This document shows positions 19,873-29,180 of a DNA stretch of 64,000 nucleotides, one piece after another. Every line of letters begins with the position of its first letter. Positions within the stretch are counted from its first letter, which is position 1. The notes below the pieces were generated by a model. That model was not told where the DNA came from and made no database searches. It was given only the letters and a program-made list of their open reading frames with translations. This DNA is from Blastococcus sp. CT_GayMR20 (lineage in GTDB: Bacteria; Actinomycetota; Actinomycetes; Mycobacteriales; Geodermatophilaceae), in contig NZ_SPQM01000010.1 in the NCBI RefSeq assembly GCF_004570345.1, positions 12,627 to 76,626 on the forward strand, in the 5' to 3' direction. A program made the translations under genes and the position numbers.

Positions 19873-20877
19873 TCAGGGCGGTGGAGACAGGGGCACGTAG
19901 AGACCTTGGCGCTCGGCCCGCACCGCGGCGAGCGTCCTCGTGGGTGCACCGAGCTTGACGAGGATGTGCTCCAGGTGTGCTGCGACGGTTCGCGGTGCCA
20001 CGACCAGCGAGTGGGCGATCTGCTGGTTGGAACACCCCTCGATCAGGAACCCGAGCACCTCCAGCTCGCGCGGGGTCAGCCCCTTGAGGTCGGTCACGCG
20101 GGAGAGGACGACCGTCCCGAGGAGGTTTGCCGACGGCTCCTCACCGCTGGCCAGGACGGTCACGCGGACGTGCCCGTCCGGGGCGTGGCGTCCTCCGCGC
20201 GGCCACAGGAACGACGTGAAGATCTGGCCGTCGTCGAGGCGGGAGCAGGCGAGATCCACGAGGGCCGATCCATCGACGAGGAGTGCGTCGCCGTCGAGGC
20301 CGGGCAGTGGTCGCGTGGTCCTGTCGCAGCGCAGTACCGCCCCGGCGGTCGCCCCCCGCACCAGCCGGGCCGCTGCCGCCAGTGATCGCAGCGGGTCGAT
20401 CCCGCGTGCCAGAACAGGGGTGAGCTGGTGCAGCCGGCGCCGCATGACCAGGGGCGGTGGCTGGCTGCCGGTGTAGAACAGCGCGAGGAAGCCGACATGG
20501 CGCCGCCCGGCGTCGAACAGGGCGACCCCAAGAGCCTCGTGGATCCCGGCCGGGAGAAGGCACTCGGCCCACGTCGGCAGGTCTTCGGCCGGGTAGGGCA
20601 GGTCGGAGGGGCTCAGCGGAGGGCGGGCGCGGTCGGTCTGGGTCACCTCGATGTCGCGCGCCGTCTCGGGGCCACCCAGGTACTGCACGGTGCCTTCGTC
20701 GAGGTCGGTGCTGCCCAGGGAGGTGTAGCTGCCGCGCATCGGATCGGCGAGGGCCAGCCACGCGGCATCGAAGGGGACGACGCGGCGAAGCCTGTCCAGC
20801 ATCCCCTCCGCGCGTTCGGAGAGGGGACGGGTCGAATCGGCGACCTCGGCCAGTCCAGGGCTTGCCGTCATCTCCAT
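19873..20877 (-). CDS. LuxR-family regulator with GAF-like sensor
   Basis: A 334-residue regulator. The first 160 residues resemble a GAF sensor (MLDRLRRVVPFDAAWLALADP and GVALFDAGRRHVGFLALFY). The C-terminal 65 residues are a LuxR helix-turn-helix (LTPRELEVLGFLIEGCSNQQIAHSLVVAPRTVAAHLEHIL). It has no receiver aspartate, so it is not a classical response regulator. The ATG at 20877 follows CGGGAGACC. Divergent from the LysR gene. It is the best local candidate to bind the stress dyad, by inference only. Confidence 0.85.
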   Translation of the reverse strand: MEMTASPGLAEVADSTRPLSERAEGMLDRLRRVVPFDAAWLALADPMRGSYTSLGSTDLDEGTVQYLGGPETARDIEVTQTDRARPPLSPSDLPYPAEDLPTWAECLLPAGIHEALGVALFDAGRRHVGFLALFYTGSQPPPLVMRRRLHQLTPVLARGIDPLRSLAAAARLVRGATAGAVLRCDRTTRPLPGLDGDALLVDGSALVDLACSRLDDGQIFTSFLWPRGGRHAPDGHVRVTVLASGEEPSANLLGTVVLSRVTDLKGLTPRELEVLGFLIEGCSNQQIAHSLVVAPRTVAAHLEHILVKLGAPTRTLAAVRAERQGLYVPLSPPP

Positions 20878-21078
20878 CGGTCTCCCGAGTGGCGGCGCCA
20901 GCAAGGCACGCTGTTTCTCTCAACGGCGCCGACGCCGCACTCCTGCTCGTGCATCATTACCGCGAAACGGACGGTGTAGTCCCCGTCACTGTGCAGAAAA
21001 AGTGGCCGTGGTCTGAGGATCTGGCTAACGACGCCACGGGTGCGGGTGCGGGTGGGCGGTGGAGCAGTAACGTGCTGC

Positions 21079-22032
21079 GTGGAGTTTCGCCAGCTCAGGT
21101 ACTTCCTGGCGGTGGCCGAGGAAGGGCGCTTCAGCCGTGCAGCGCGCCGGCTGCACATCGCCGCGCCGTCCCTCTCCCAGCAGATCAAGGCCCTGGAACG
21201 AGAACTGCGGGAGCCGCTCTTCGAGCGCCGGCCGCAGCGCGTGGAGCTCACCGCGGCCGGGCAGGCACTCGTCGAGCGGGCCAGGGTGATCATCGCCGAG
21301 GTGGAGCGGGCACGTGCGGACGTACAGGCCGCCGGCACGGGTCGGGAGCGACTCACCCTCCGGGTCGCGAACATGGCCGACCTGGTCCTGGGCGCTCCGT
21401 TGAGGGGGCTGGCCCAGGGCATCGACGGGGTCGAGGTCTCCGTGAGCTCCAGCCGGGGGGACGACGCGCTGGAGGCCGTCCGTCAGGCCCGCGCCGACGC
21501 TGCTGTCGTCTGGAGCCGTCAACCGATCGACCGCGACCTCGACGGTGTCGTCCTCGGCTCGGTGCTCTTCGGCGTGGTCGTCCCGATGGGCCACCGGGCG
21601 GCCGACTCGGCGAGGGTGCCGGTCGCTGAGCTCGCCGGCGAGATCCTGGTCATGTTCCCGCGCGGACCGTTCGCCGGCGTCTGGGATCGCACGGTGGACC
21701 ACTTCTTCCCCGGTGGTGCAGGGCCGGGGCAGGTGGTCGTCGAACCGAACCTGCTCAACAGTCCCGAGGCGGTGCTGCGCGCGGTCGCAGCCGGCGTCGG
21801 GATCGCCGCCGGCATCCTGGATGGCGCCGACCGTGCGCGGACCGGCGAGGTCGAGATCCGGCGTCTCGAGCCGGACCTGCGGCTCGACCTGGAGGCCGTC
21901 TGGCGGGCGCCGGCCGGGCGGTCGGTCCGCAGGCTCGTCGACTTCCTGGTGCGATCGGCGCAGAACCCCGGTACCGCCATCGAGGCAGCCGAGCACCCGG
22001 TCGGGGGCACCGGGACGTCGCTCAGGGTGTGA
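21079..22032 (+). CDS. LysR-family transcriptional regulator
   Basis: A 317-residue LysR regulator. An N-terminal helix-turn-helix (FRQLRYFLAVAEEGRFSRAARRL, then SLSQQIKALERELREPLFER) is followed by an effector-binding domain of the periplasmic-protein fold. The GTG at 21079 puts the helix-turn-helix at the usual position. It is divergent from the LuxR gene with about 200 bases between starts. Its 3' end overlaps the stop of a decayed alcohol dehydrogenase gene, which may have been its former target. Confidence 0.87.
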   Translation: MEFRQLRYFLAVAEEGRFSRAARRLHIAAPSLSQQIKALERELREPLFERRPQRVELTAAGQALVERARVIIAEVERARADVQAAGTGRERLTLRVANMADLVLGAPLRGLAQGIDGVEVSVSSSRGDDALEAVRQARADAAVVWSRQPIDRDLDGVVLGSVLFGVVVPMGHRAADSARVPVAELAGEILVMFPRGPFAGVWDRTVDHFFPGGAGPGQVVVEPNLLNSPEAVLRAVAAGVGIAAGILDGADRARTGEVEIRRLEPDLRLDLEAVWRAPAGRSVRRLVDFLVRSAQNPGTAIEAAEHPVGGTGTSLRV

Positions 22033-22194
22033 GGACCACCTTCTCCCAGCGCTCCTCCTTGTTCTTGAAGTGTCGTGCCGGTACGGGGTCTCCCGAGAGG
22101 CAGGCGGTCGGTGATCACCCGGGTCGGGTCGATCTCGCCGCTGCGGCAGGACAGGATCGCCTGGCGCAGGACGCGCGGCCGGTCGATTCGGAGC
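22022..22194 (-). pseudogene. Alcohol dehydrogenase (zinc-type, MDR) C-terminal remnant
   Basis: Reading the minus strand, one frame gives RSGEIDPTRVITDRLPL and a shifted frame gives FKNKEERWEKVVLTP then stop. Both are hallmarks of the C-terminus of zinc-dependent alcohol dehydrogenases. Restoring two single bases gives a continuous tail ending HDTFKNKEERWEKVVLTP. No N-terminal or zinc-binding part is found upstream, so this is a frameshifted fragment of about 57 codons. Confidence 0.7.
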
Positions 22195-22281
22195 GGACCG
22201 CTGACGGCGGCCCGGGCCCCGGCCGTCGTGGTCGCGGCAGACGCTGTCGAGGCATCAGATCCCCGGCCTGCGGCCTGCGCC

Positions 22282-22299
22282 ATCGGCAGAACGACCGAT
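22282..22299 (+). promoter_or_regulatory. Stress dyad S3, best-conserved site
   Basis: ATCGGCAGAACGACCGAT, an inverted repeat ATCGG-N8-CCGAT, followed by TGCC as at 7312. It ends 58 bases before the glucosidase ATG at 22357, the closest spacing to a gene of all sites, and points toward it. Confidence 0.6.
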
Positions 22300-22356
22300 T
22301 GCCCGTATCCGGTGTCGGAACGAACGTGGGGCGGTCTGGCCCAGGGACGACCGAGG

Positions 22357-24537
22357 ATGGTGACCATGGGCGCCCCTCTGGCGGAGAAGTGGAATCCGGA
22401 GAACGAGCCGGCCATCGTCGGCGCGGGCGCCGTGACCCTGGTCGAGGGCTCGTCCTTCTGCATCTGCACGCCCGCCGGGGACCTCGGCAGCGCGGGCCCG
22501 AACGGCCTCTTCTTCCGTGACACCCGGATCCTGTCCCGCTGGGACCTGCGGATCGACGGCGAACAGCCCGACCCGCTGACGGCGATGGTCCCCGACCCGT
22601 ACCGGGGCACCTTCCTCGGCCGGCTGTCCCGCCGGTTCGGCCGCACCGACACCAACCTGCTGGTGCAGCGGGAGAGGCGGGTCGGCAACGGGCTCCGGGA
22701 GGACCTGGTGCTGCGCAACCCGGGTGCCGAGCCGACGACGTGCACGGTCACGATTGCCGTCGAGGCGGACTTCGCGGACCTGTTCGAGGTCAAGGAGGGG
22801 CGGGTCCAGCCCCGCGGCGAGCGGCGGGCGCAGTCACAGGACGACCGCCTCTTCCTGGACCTGCACTGGCTCGGTACTCATCGGGGGGCGGTCGTGGAGG
22901 CGCCCGGTGGCGCAGTCGCGGCGGCCGCTGTGCTGGGTTCGGGGGCGGGGAGCATCCGGTACGACGCTCTCGTCCCCGCGCACGGGCAGTGGTCGACCTC
23001 GCTGCTGGTGCGTCCGGTGGTGGAAGGCGAGGTGGTCGAACCCTCCTTCCCGTTGGACCGGCCGGAAGGGGAGGCCCTGCCTGCCAGGCGGTTGCAGCGA
23101 TGGCGGGAGACGACCCCCATCGCCACGACCGGGGACGACAGCCTGCAGCGGACGCTCCAGCGCAGCCAGCAGGACGTCGGGGCGCTGCGCATCTTCGACC
23201 CCGAGGACCCCACGCTCGCCGCAGTCGCGGCGGGCGCCCCCTGGTTCATGGCGCTGTTCGGCCGGGACTCCCTGTTGACCGCCTACATGGTGCTGCCCGT
23301 CGACCGGAGCCTGGCCCTCGGCACGTTGCGGACGCTCGCGCGACACCAGGGCCGCACCACTGACCCGGTGACCGAGGAGGAGCCGGGCCGGATCCTGCAC
23401 GAGGTACGACTAGGGGTGGACTCGGGCCTGTCCCTCGGCGGCGGCAGCATCTACTACGGGACGGTGGACGCCACCCCGCTGTTCGTGGTGCTGCTGGGGG
23501 AGTTCGCCCGATGGGGGGCCGAGCGGGGCTTGGTGGAGGAGTTGCTGCCACACGCCGACCGCGCTCTGGCGTGGATCGATCGCTACGGCGATCGCGACGG
23601 GGACGGGTTCGTCGAATACCGCCGTGCGACCGACCGCGGGCTGCAGAACCAGGGCTGGAAGGACTCGTGGGACGGGATCACGTACGCCGACGGCCGCCCG
23701 GCCGAGGCGCCGATCGCCCTCTGCGAGGTGCAGGGATACGCCTACCACGCCTTCCACGCCCGCGCCGAGCTGGCCCGTTGGCTGGACGACGACGCGGGGG
23801 CGCAGCGCTGGTCCGAGCGGGCGTCTGCACTCAAGGCGGCGTTCAACGAGCGGTTCTGGCTGCCGGAGCGGGGGTGGTACGCCCTGGCTCTGGACCGGGA
23901 CAAGAACCCGGTCGACGCCTGCGCGTCCAACATGGGTCACTGTCTCTGGAGCGGCATCGTCGACTCCGACAAGGCGGCCCTGGTGGCGGAGCACCTGGTC
24001 TCGCCAGCGATGTTCACCGGCTGGGGCGTGCGCACCCTCAGCAGTGACATGGGCGCCTACGACCCGGTCAGCTACCACAACGGCTCGGTCTGGCCGCATG
24101 ACAACGCATTCGTCGTCGCAGGGCTCATGCGCTACGGCTTCGTGGAACCGGCGCAGCGCATCGCGGAGGCACTCCTGGAGGCGGCGGAGCACTTCGGGGG
24201 CCGGCTGCCCGAACTCTTCTGCGGATTCGACCGTGCGGAGTTCCCGGAGCCGGTGCCCTATCCGACCTCGTGCTCACCGCAGGCGTGGGCCTCGGCGACC
24301 CCGGTCCAGCTCGTCCGGACGCTGCTCCGGTTCCACCCGGACCTTCCCCGGGAGCGACTGTGGGTCGACCCCGTACTGCCCCCGGCCTTCGCTCCGCTCC
24401 GGGTCGAGGGGGTTGCCCTGGGGGGCGGCCGGGTGAGCGTGGAGGTGACCGACGAGCAGACGCTGGTCGAGGGGCTGCCATCAGGCATCGAGCTGCGCCG
24501 CGAGCCCTGCCCGCTGGAGTACCCCTTCCCTGCGTGA
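22357..24537 (+). CDS. Glycogen-debranching-type amylo-alpha-1,6-glucosidase
   Basis: A 726-residue enzyme. The N-terminal third is the glycogen-debranching N-domain (GLFFRDTRILSRWDLRIDG). The C-terminal part is an (alpha/alpha)6 glucosidase (APWFMALFGRDSLLTAYM, QGWKDSWDGI, SYHNGSVWPHDNAFVVAGL). It probably trims alpha-glucan or trehalose-related storage polymers in the cytoplasm. The ATG at 22357 or a second at 22366 (after GAGG) are both possible. Its 3' end overlaps the convergent glycosyltransferase gene by 57 bases. A stress dyad lies close upstream. Confidence 0.85.
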   Translation: MVTMGAPLAEKWNPENEPAIVGAGAVTLVEGSSFCICTPAGDLGSAGPNGLFFRDTRILSRWDLRIDGEQPDPLTAMVPDPYRGTFLGRLSRRFGRTDTNLLVQRERRVGNGLREDLVLRNPGAEPTTCTVTIAVEADFADLFEVKEGRVQPRGERRAQSQDDRLFLDLHWLGTHRGAVVEAPGGAVAAAAVLGSGAGSIRYDALVPAHGQWSTSLLVRPVVEGEVVEPSFPLDRPEGEALPARRLQRWRETTPIATTGDDSLQRTLQRSQQDVGALRIFDPEDPTLAAVAAGAPWFMALFGRDSLLTAYMVLPVDRSLALGTLRTLARHQGRTTDPVTEEEPGRILHEVRLGVDSGLSLGGGSIYYGTVDATPLFVVLLGEFARWGAERGLVEELLPHADRALAWIDRYGDRDGDGFVEYRRATDRGLQNQGWKDSWDGITYADGRPAEAPIALCEVQGYAYHAFHARAELARWLDDDAGAQRWSERASALKAAFNERFWLPERGWYALALDRDKNPVDACASNMGHCLWSGIVDSDKAALVAEHLVSPAMFTGWGVRTLSSDMGAYDPVSYHNGSVWPHDNAFVVAGLMRYGFVEPAQRIAEALLEAAEHFGGRLPELFCGFDRAEFPEPVPYPTSCSPQAWASATPVQLVRTLLRFHPDLPRERLWVDPVLPPAFAPLRVEGVALGGGRVSVEVTDEQTLVEGLPSGIELRREPCPLEYPFPA

Positions 24538-25596
24538 GGCCGGGAGATCGACCACCCGCGGGCGTGGCCGTCCGCGAAGGGAGCCGATGAGATCGGTGTA
24601 GAGCTGCACGTGCTGGCGGACCATGCGTTCGGTGGCGAATCGCGATGCGGCCACTGCCCGGCAGGCGGCCCGATCGAGGTCCGCGGCGGCCAGGAGTGCG
24701 TCAGCGAGGCCGGCCCGTCCCTTCCGCAGGTAACCGGTCACCCCGTCGTCCACGATCTCCGGGGCCGAACCCGCCGGGGTGGCCACCACCGGCGTTCCCG
24801 CCGCCAGCGCCTCGATCATCACCAGGCCGAAGGGCTCCGGCCACTGGATCGGATTGAGCAGGGCGAAGGAACTCCCGACCAGCTCGAGCTTGTCCTTCTC
24901 GCCGAGTTCGCCGACGTACTCGACGTCCGAGCACAGGAGCGGCTTGACCTCGGCGTCGAAGTACTCCCGCTCGGCGGGCTCCCGGAGCTTCGCAGCCATC
25001 CTCAGGGGCACGCCGGCGGCGCGGGCGATCAACGCCGCTTCCCGCGGGCCCTTGTCCGGGTTCATCCGCCCGAGGAAGGCGGCGAACCCGCCCTGTCCCG
25101 TGCCCTCCGGCACGGCTCCGACGTCTATGCCGTGGGGGATCACGGCGGCCACGTTGACGCCGTCGGCGGTCGAGGCCTGGTGGTGGGAGATCGCGATCAC
25201 CGGCACGTCAGGCACGGAACGGTAGATCGTCGTGAGCACACGGTCGAAGGGACCGTGGTTGGTGGTCACGAGAGGGACGCCCACGGGGCGGTGGCGGTAC
25301 ACGGGTCCGCACATCGTGTGGTCGTGCAGGACGTCCACCTCCCGCATGGCCGCGTAGCTGGTGACGACGTGACGCAGCTCCGTCACCACATCGCCGCTCA
25401 CCGGTGCCCCGTCGCCGGCTTCATCCGTCCCGGCCACTCGCTCGACCGGACACGTGCTGTTGGCCGCCGCCGCCAGCAGCACCTCGTGACCGGCACGGAC
25501 GAGGCCGCGGGCCAGCCGGTCGATCACCGACTCGGTGCCCCCATAGGCCGGGGGCGGTACGGGAATCCACGGAGGGGCGATGAGGCCGATGCGCAT
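24481..25596 (-). CDS. GT4-family glycosyltransferase
   Basis: A 371-residue GT-B glycosyltransferase. The start MRIGLIAPPW with PAYGGTE is the N-terminal nucleotide-sugar fold of GT4 enzymes, and EPFGLVMIEALAAGTPVVAT carries the E-x7-E donor-binding motif. It transfers a sugar from an activated donor to an unknown acceptor in the cytoplasm. The pairing with a glucosidase suggests glucan metabolism. Longer ORFs extend into the spacer, but only the MRIGL start is common to both arms. It overlaps the glucosidase tail by 57 bases. Confidence 0.85.
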   Translation of the reverse strand: MRIGLIAPPWIPVPPPAYGGTESVIDRLARGLVRAGHEVLLAAAANSTCPVERVAGTDEAGDGAPVSGDVVTELRHVVTSYAAMREVDVLHDHTMCGPVYRHRPVGVPLVTTNHGPFDRVLTTIYRSVPDVPVIAISHHQASTADGVNVAAVIPHGIDVGAVPEGTGQGGFAAFLGRMNPDKGPREAALIARAAGVPLRMAAKLREPAEREYFDAEVKPLLCSDVEYVGELGEKDKLELVGSSFALLNPIQWPEPFGLVMIEALAAGTPVVATPAGSAPEIVDDGVTGYLRKGRAGLADALLAAADLDRAACRAVAASRFATERMVRQHVQLYTDLIGSLRGRPRPRVVDLPASRREGVLQRAGLAAQLDA

Positions 25597-25616
25597 GGGA
25601 CGTCCAGGGAGAGGGC

Positions 25617-25758
25617 TGCGCATCCCGCCGGGGCTGACAGGAGGGCCCTGAGCCGATCCGACGCCGGCTGCGAATCGGTCGCTCTGCCGATGGTTGGCGG
25701 CCGATCCGTCGGCTGTCATTGCAGACGGTCCCGTTCTTTCCCGCGACGCCCCTGCGCC
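25617..25758. other. Spacer between inverted-repeat arms
   Basis: 142 bases present once. They serve as the upstream region of both glycosyltransferase copies. At its right end the spacer reads CTGCGCC, and the opposite strand of the left end reads ATGCGCA, sharing TGCGC one base from the join. It contains one stress dyad and no gene. Confidence 0.9.
25674..25691 (-). promoter_or_regulatory. Stress dyad S4 in the spacer
   Basis: On the minus strand this reads ATCGGCAGAGCGACCGAT, one base from S3. It lies 78 bases upstream of the left glycosyltransferase ATG and is oriented toward it as S2 and S3 are toward their genes. That favours the left arm plus spacer being the native arrangement. Confidence 0.6.
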
Positions 25759-25778
25759 GCCCTCTCCCTGGACGTCCC

Positions 25779-26894
25779 ATGCGCATCGGCCTCATCGCCC
25801 CTCCGTGGATTCCCGTACCGCCCCCGGCCTATGGGGGCACCGAGTCGGTGATCGACCGGCTGGCCCGCGGCCTCGTCCGTGCCGGTCACGAGGTGCTGCT
25901 GGCGGCGGCGGCCAACAGCACGTGTCCGGTCGAGCGAGTGGCCGGGACGGATGAAGCCGGCGACGGGGCACCGGTGAGCGGCGATGTGGTGACGGAGCTG
26001 CGTCACGTCGTCACCAGCTACGCGGCCATGCGGGAGGTGGACGTCCTGCACGACCACACGATGTGCGGACCCGTGTACCGCCACCGCCCCGTGGGCGTCC
26101 CTCTCGTGACCACCAACCACGGTCCCTTCGACCGTGTGCTCACGACGATCTACCGTTCCGTGCCTGACGTGCCGGTGATCGCGATCTCCCACCACCAGGC
26201 CTCGACCGCCGACGGCGTCAACGTGGCCGCCGTGATCCCCCACGGCATAGACGTCGGAGCCGTGCCGGAGGGCACGGGACAGGGCGGGTTCGCCGCCTTC
26301 CTCGGGCGGATGAACCCGGACAAGGGCCCGCGGGAAGCGGCGTTGATCGCCCGCGCCGCCGGCGTGCCCCTGAGGATGGCTGCGAAGCTCCGGGAGCCCG
26401 CCGAGCGGGAGTACTTCGACGCCGAGGTCAAGCCGCTCCTGTGCTCGGACGTCGAGTACGTCGGCGAACTCGGCGAGAAGGACAAGCTCGAGCTGGTCGG
26501 GAGTTCCTTCGCCCTGCTCAATCCGATCCAGTGGCCGGAGCCCTTCGGCCTGGTGATGATCGAGGCGCTGGCGGCGGGAACGCCGGTGGTGGCCACCCCG
26601 GCGGGTTCGGCCCCGGAGATCGTGGACGACGGGGTGACCGGTTACCTGCGGAAGGGACGGGCCGGCCTCGCTGACGCACTCCTGGCCGCCGCGGACCTCG
26701 ATCGGGCCGCCTGCCGGGCAGTGGCCGCATCGCGATTCGCCACCGAACGCATGGTCCGCCAGCACGTGCAGCTCTACACCGATCTCATCGGCTCCCTTCG
26801 CGGACGGCCACGCCCGCGGGTGGTCGATCTCCCGGCCTCACGCAGGGAAGGGGTACTCCAGCGGGCAGGGCTCGCGGCGCAGCTCGATGCCTGA
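25779..26894 (+). CDS. GT4-family glycosyltransferase (right-arm copy)
   Basis: Same 371-residue GT-B enzyme as at 24481-25596, with the E-x7-E motif in EPFGLVMIEALAAGTP. In this copy the upstream DNA is the spacer read in the other direction, so the stress dyad points away from the gene and the promoter may not be native. Confidence 0.85.
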   Translation: MRIGLIAPPWIPVPPPAYGGTESVIDRLARGLVRAGHEVLLAAAANSTCPVERVAGTDEAGDGAPVSGDVVTELRHVVTSYAAMREVDVLHDHTMCGPVYRHRPVGVPLVTTNHGPFDRVLTTIYRSVPDVPVIAISHHQASTADGVNVAAVIPHGIDVGAVPEGTGQGGFAAFLGRMNPDKGPREAALIARAAGVPLRMAAKLREPAEREYFDAEVKPLLCSDVEYVGELGEKDKLELVGSSFALLNPIQWPEPFGLVMIEALAAGTPVVATPAGSAPEIVDDGVTGYLRKGRAGLADALLAAADLDRAACRAVAASRFATERMVRQHVQLYTDLIGSLRGRPRPRVVDLPASRREGVLQRAGLAAQLDA

Positions 26895-29018
26895 TGGCAG
26901 CCCCTCGACCAGCGTCTGCTCGTCGGTCACCTCCACGCTCACCCGGCCGCCCCCCAGGGCAACCCCCTCGACCCGGAGCGGAGCGAAGGCCGGGGGCAGT
27001 ACGGGGTCGACCCACAGTCGCTCCCGGGGAAGGTCCGGGTGGAACCGGAGCAGCGTCCGGACGAGCTGGACCGGGGTCGCCGAGGCCCACGCCTGCGGTG
27101 AGCACGAGGTCGGATAGGGCACCGGCTCCGGGAACTCCGCACGGTCGAATCCGCAGAAGAGTTCGGGCAGCCGGCCCCCGAAGTGCTCCGCCGCCTCCAG
27201 GAGTGCCTCCGCGATGCGCTGCGCCGGTTCCACGAAGCCGTAGCGCATGAGCCCTGCGACGACGAATGCGTTGTCATGCGGCCAGACCGAGCCGTTGTGG
27301 TAGCTGACCGGGTCGTAGGCGCCCATGTCACTGCTGAGGGTGCGCACGCCCCAGCCGGTGAACATCGCTGGCGAGACCAGGTGCTCCGCCACCAGGGCCG
27401 CCTTGTCGGAGTCGACGATGCCGCTCCAGAGACAGTGACCCATGTTGGACGCGCAGGCGTCGACCGGGTTCTTGTCCCGGTCCAGAGCCAGGGCGTACCA
27501 CCCCCGCTCCGGCAGCCAGAACCGCTCGTTGAACGCCGCCTTGAGTGCAGACGCCCGCTCGGACCAGCGCTGCGCCCCCGCGTCGTCGTCCAGCCAACGG
27601 GCCAGCTCGGCGCGGGCGTGGAAGGCGTGGTAGGCGTATCCCTGCACCTCGCAGAGGGCGATCGGCGCCTCGGCCGGGCGGCCGTCGGCGTACGTGATCC
27701 CGTCCCACGAGTCCTTCCAGCCCTGGTTCTGCAGCCCGCGGTCGGTCGCACGGCGGTATTCGACGAACCCGTCCCCGTCGCGATCGCCGTAGCGATCGAT
27801 CCACGCCAGAGCGCGGTCGGCGTGTGGCAGCAACTCCTCCACCAAGCCCCGCTCGGCCCCCCATCGGGCGAACTCCCCCAGCAGCACCACGAACAGCGGG
27901 GTGGCGTCCACCGTCCCGTAGTAGATGCTGCCGCCGCCGAGGGACAGGCCCGAGTCCACCCCTAGTCGTACCTCGTGCAGGATCCGGCCCGGCTCCTCCT
28001 CGGTCACCGGGTCAGTGGTGCGGCCCTGGTGTCGCGCGAGCGTCCGCAACGTGCCGAGGGCCAGGCTCCGGTCGACGGGCAGCACCATGTAGGCGGTCAA
28101 CAGGGAGTCCCGGCCGAACAGCGCCATGAACCAGGGGGCGCCCGCCGCGACTGCGGCGAGCGTGGGGTCCTCGGGGTCGAAGATGCGCAGCGCCCCGACG
28201 TCCTGCTGGCTGCGCTGGAGCGTCCGCTGCAGGCTGTCGTCCCCGGTCGTGGCGATGGGGGTCGTCTCCCGCCATCGCTGCAACCGCCTGGCAGGCAGGG
28301 CCTCCCCTTCCGGCCGGTCCAACGGGAAGGAGGGTTCGACCACCTCGCCTTCCACCACCGGACGCACCAGCAGCGAGGTCGACCACTGCCCGTGCGCGGG
28401 GACGAGAGCGTCGTACCGGATGCTCCCCGCCCCCGAACCCAGCACAGCGGCCGCCGCGACTGCGCCACCGGGCGCCTCCACGACCGCCCCCCGATGAGTA
28501 CCGAGCCAGTGCAGGTCCAGGAAGAGGCGGTCGTCCTGTGACTGCGCCCGCCGCTCGCCGCGGGGCTGGACCCGCCCCTCCTTGACCTCGAACAGGTCCG
28601 CGAAGTCCGCCTCGACGGCAATCGTGACCGTGCACGTCGTCGGCTCGGCACCCGGGTTGCGCAGCACCAGGTCCTCCCGGAGCCCGTTGCCGACCCGCCT
28701 CTCCCGCTGCACCAGCAGGTTGGTGTCGGTGCGGCCGAACCGGCGGGACAGCCGGCCGAGGAAGGTGCCCCGGTACGGGTCGGGGACCATCGCCGTCAGC
28801 GGGTCGGGCTGTTCGCCGTCGATCCGCAGGTCCCAGCGGGACAGGATCCGGGTGTCACGGAAGAAGAGGCCGTTCGGGCCCGCGCTGCCGAGGTCCCCGG
28901 CGGGCGTGCAGATGCAGAAGGACGAGCCCTCGACCAGGGTCACGGCGCCCGCGCCGACGATGGCCGGCTCGTTCTCCGGATTCCACTTCTCCGCCAGAGG
29001 GGCGCCCATGGTCACCAT
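26838..29018 (-). CDS. Glycogen-debranching-type glucosidase (right-arm copy)
   Basis: Same 726-residue protein as at 22357-24537: glycogen-debranching N-domain, then the (alpha/alpha)6 glucosidase with FGRDSLLTAYM and GSVWPHDNAFVV. It overlaps the convergent glycosyltransferase gene at 26838-26894. The dyad at 29076-29093 is 58 bases upstream. Confidence 0.85.
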   Translation of the reverse strand: MVTMGAPLAEKWNPENEPAIVGAGAVTLVEGSSFCICTPAGDLGSAGPNGLFFRDTRILSRWDLRIDGEQPDPLTAMVPDPYRGTFLGRLSRRFGRTDTNLLVQRERRVGNGLREDLVLRNPGAEPTTCTVTIAVEADFADLFEVKEGRVQPRGERRAQSQDDRLFLDLHWLGTHRGAVVEAPGGAVAAAAVLGSGAGSIRYDALVPAHGQWSTSLLVRPVVEGEVVEPSFPLDRPEGEALPARRLQRWRETTPIATTGDDSLQRTLQRSQQDVGALRIFDPEDPTLAAVAAGAPWFMALFGRDSLLTAYMVLPVDRSLALGTLRTLARHQGRTTDPVTEEEPGRILHEVRLGVDSGLSLGGGSIYYGTVDATPLFVVLLGEFARWGAERGLVEELLPHADRALAWIDRYGDRDGDGFVEYRRATDRGLQNQGWKDSWDGITYADGRPAEAPIALCEVQGYAYHAFHARAELARWLDDDAGAQRWSERASALKAAFNERFWLPERGWYALALDRDKNPVDACASNMGHCLWSGIVDSDKAALVAEHLVSPAMFTGWGVRTLSSDMGAYDPVSYHNGSVWPHDNAFVVAGLMRYGFVEPAQRIAEALLEAAEHFGGRLPELFCGFDRAEFPEPVPYPTSCSPQAWASATPVQLVRTLLRFHPDLPRERLWVDPVLPPAFAPLRVEGVALGGGRVSVEVTDEQTLVEGLPSGIELRREPCPLEYPFPA

Positions 29019-29075
29019 CCTCGGTCGTCCCTGGGCCAGACCGCCCCACGTTCGTTCCGACACCGGATACGGGCA

Positions 29076-29093
29076 ATCGGTCGTTCTGCCGAT
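29076..29093 (-). promoter_or_regulatory. Stress dyad S3 (right-arm copy)
   Basis: Minus strand ATCGGCAGAACGACCGAT, 58 bases before the glucosidase start at 29018. Confidence 0.6.
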
Positions 29094-29180
29094 GGCGCAG
29101 GCCGCAGGCCGGGGATCTGATGCCTCGACAGCGTCTGCCGCGACCACGACGGCCGGGGCCCGGGCCGCCGTCAGCGGTCC

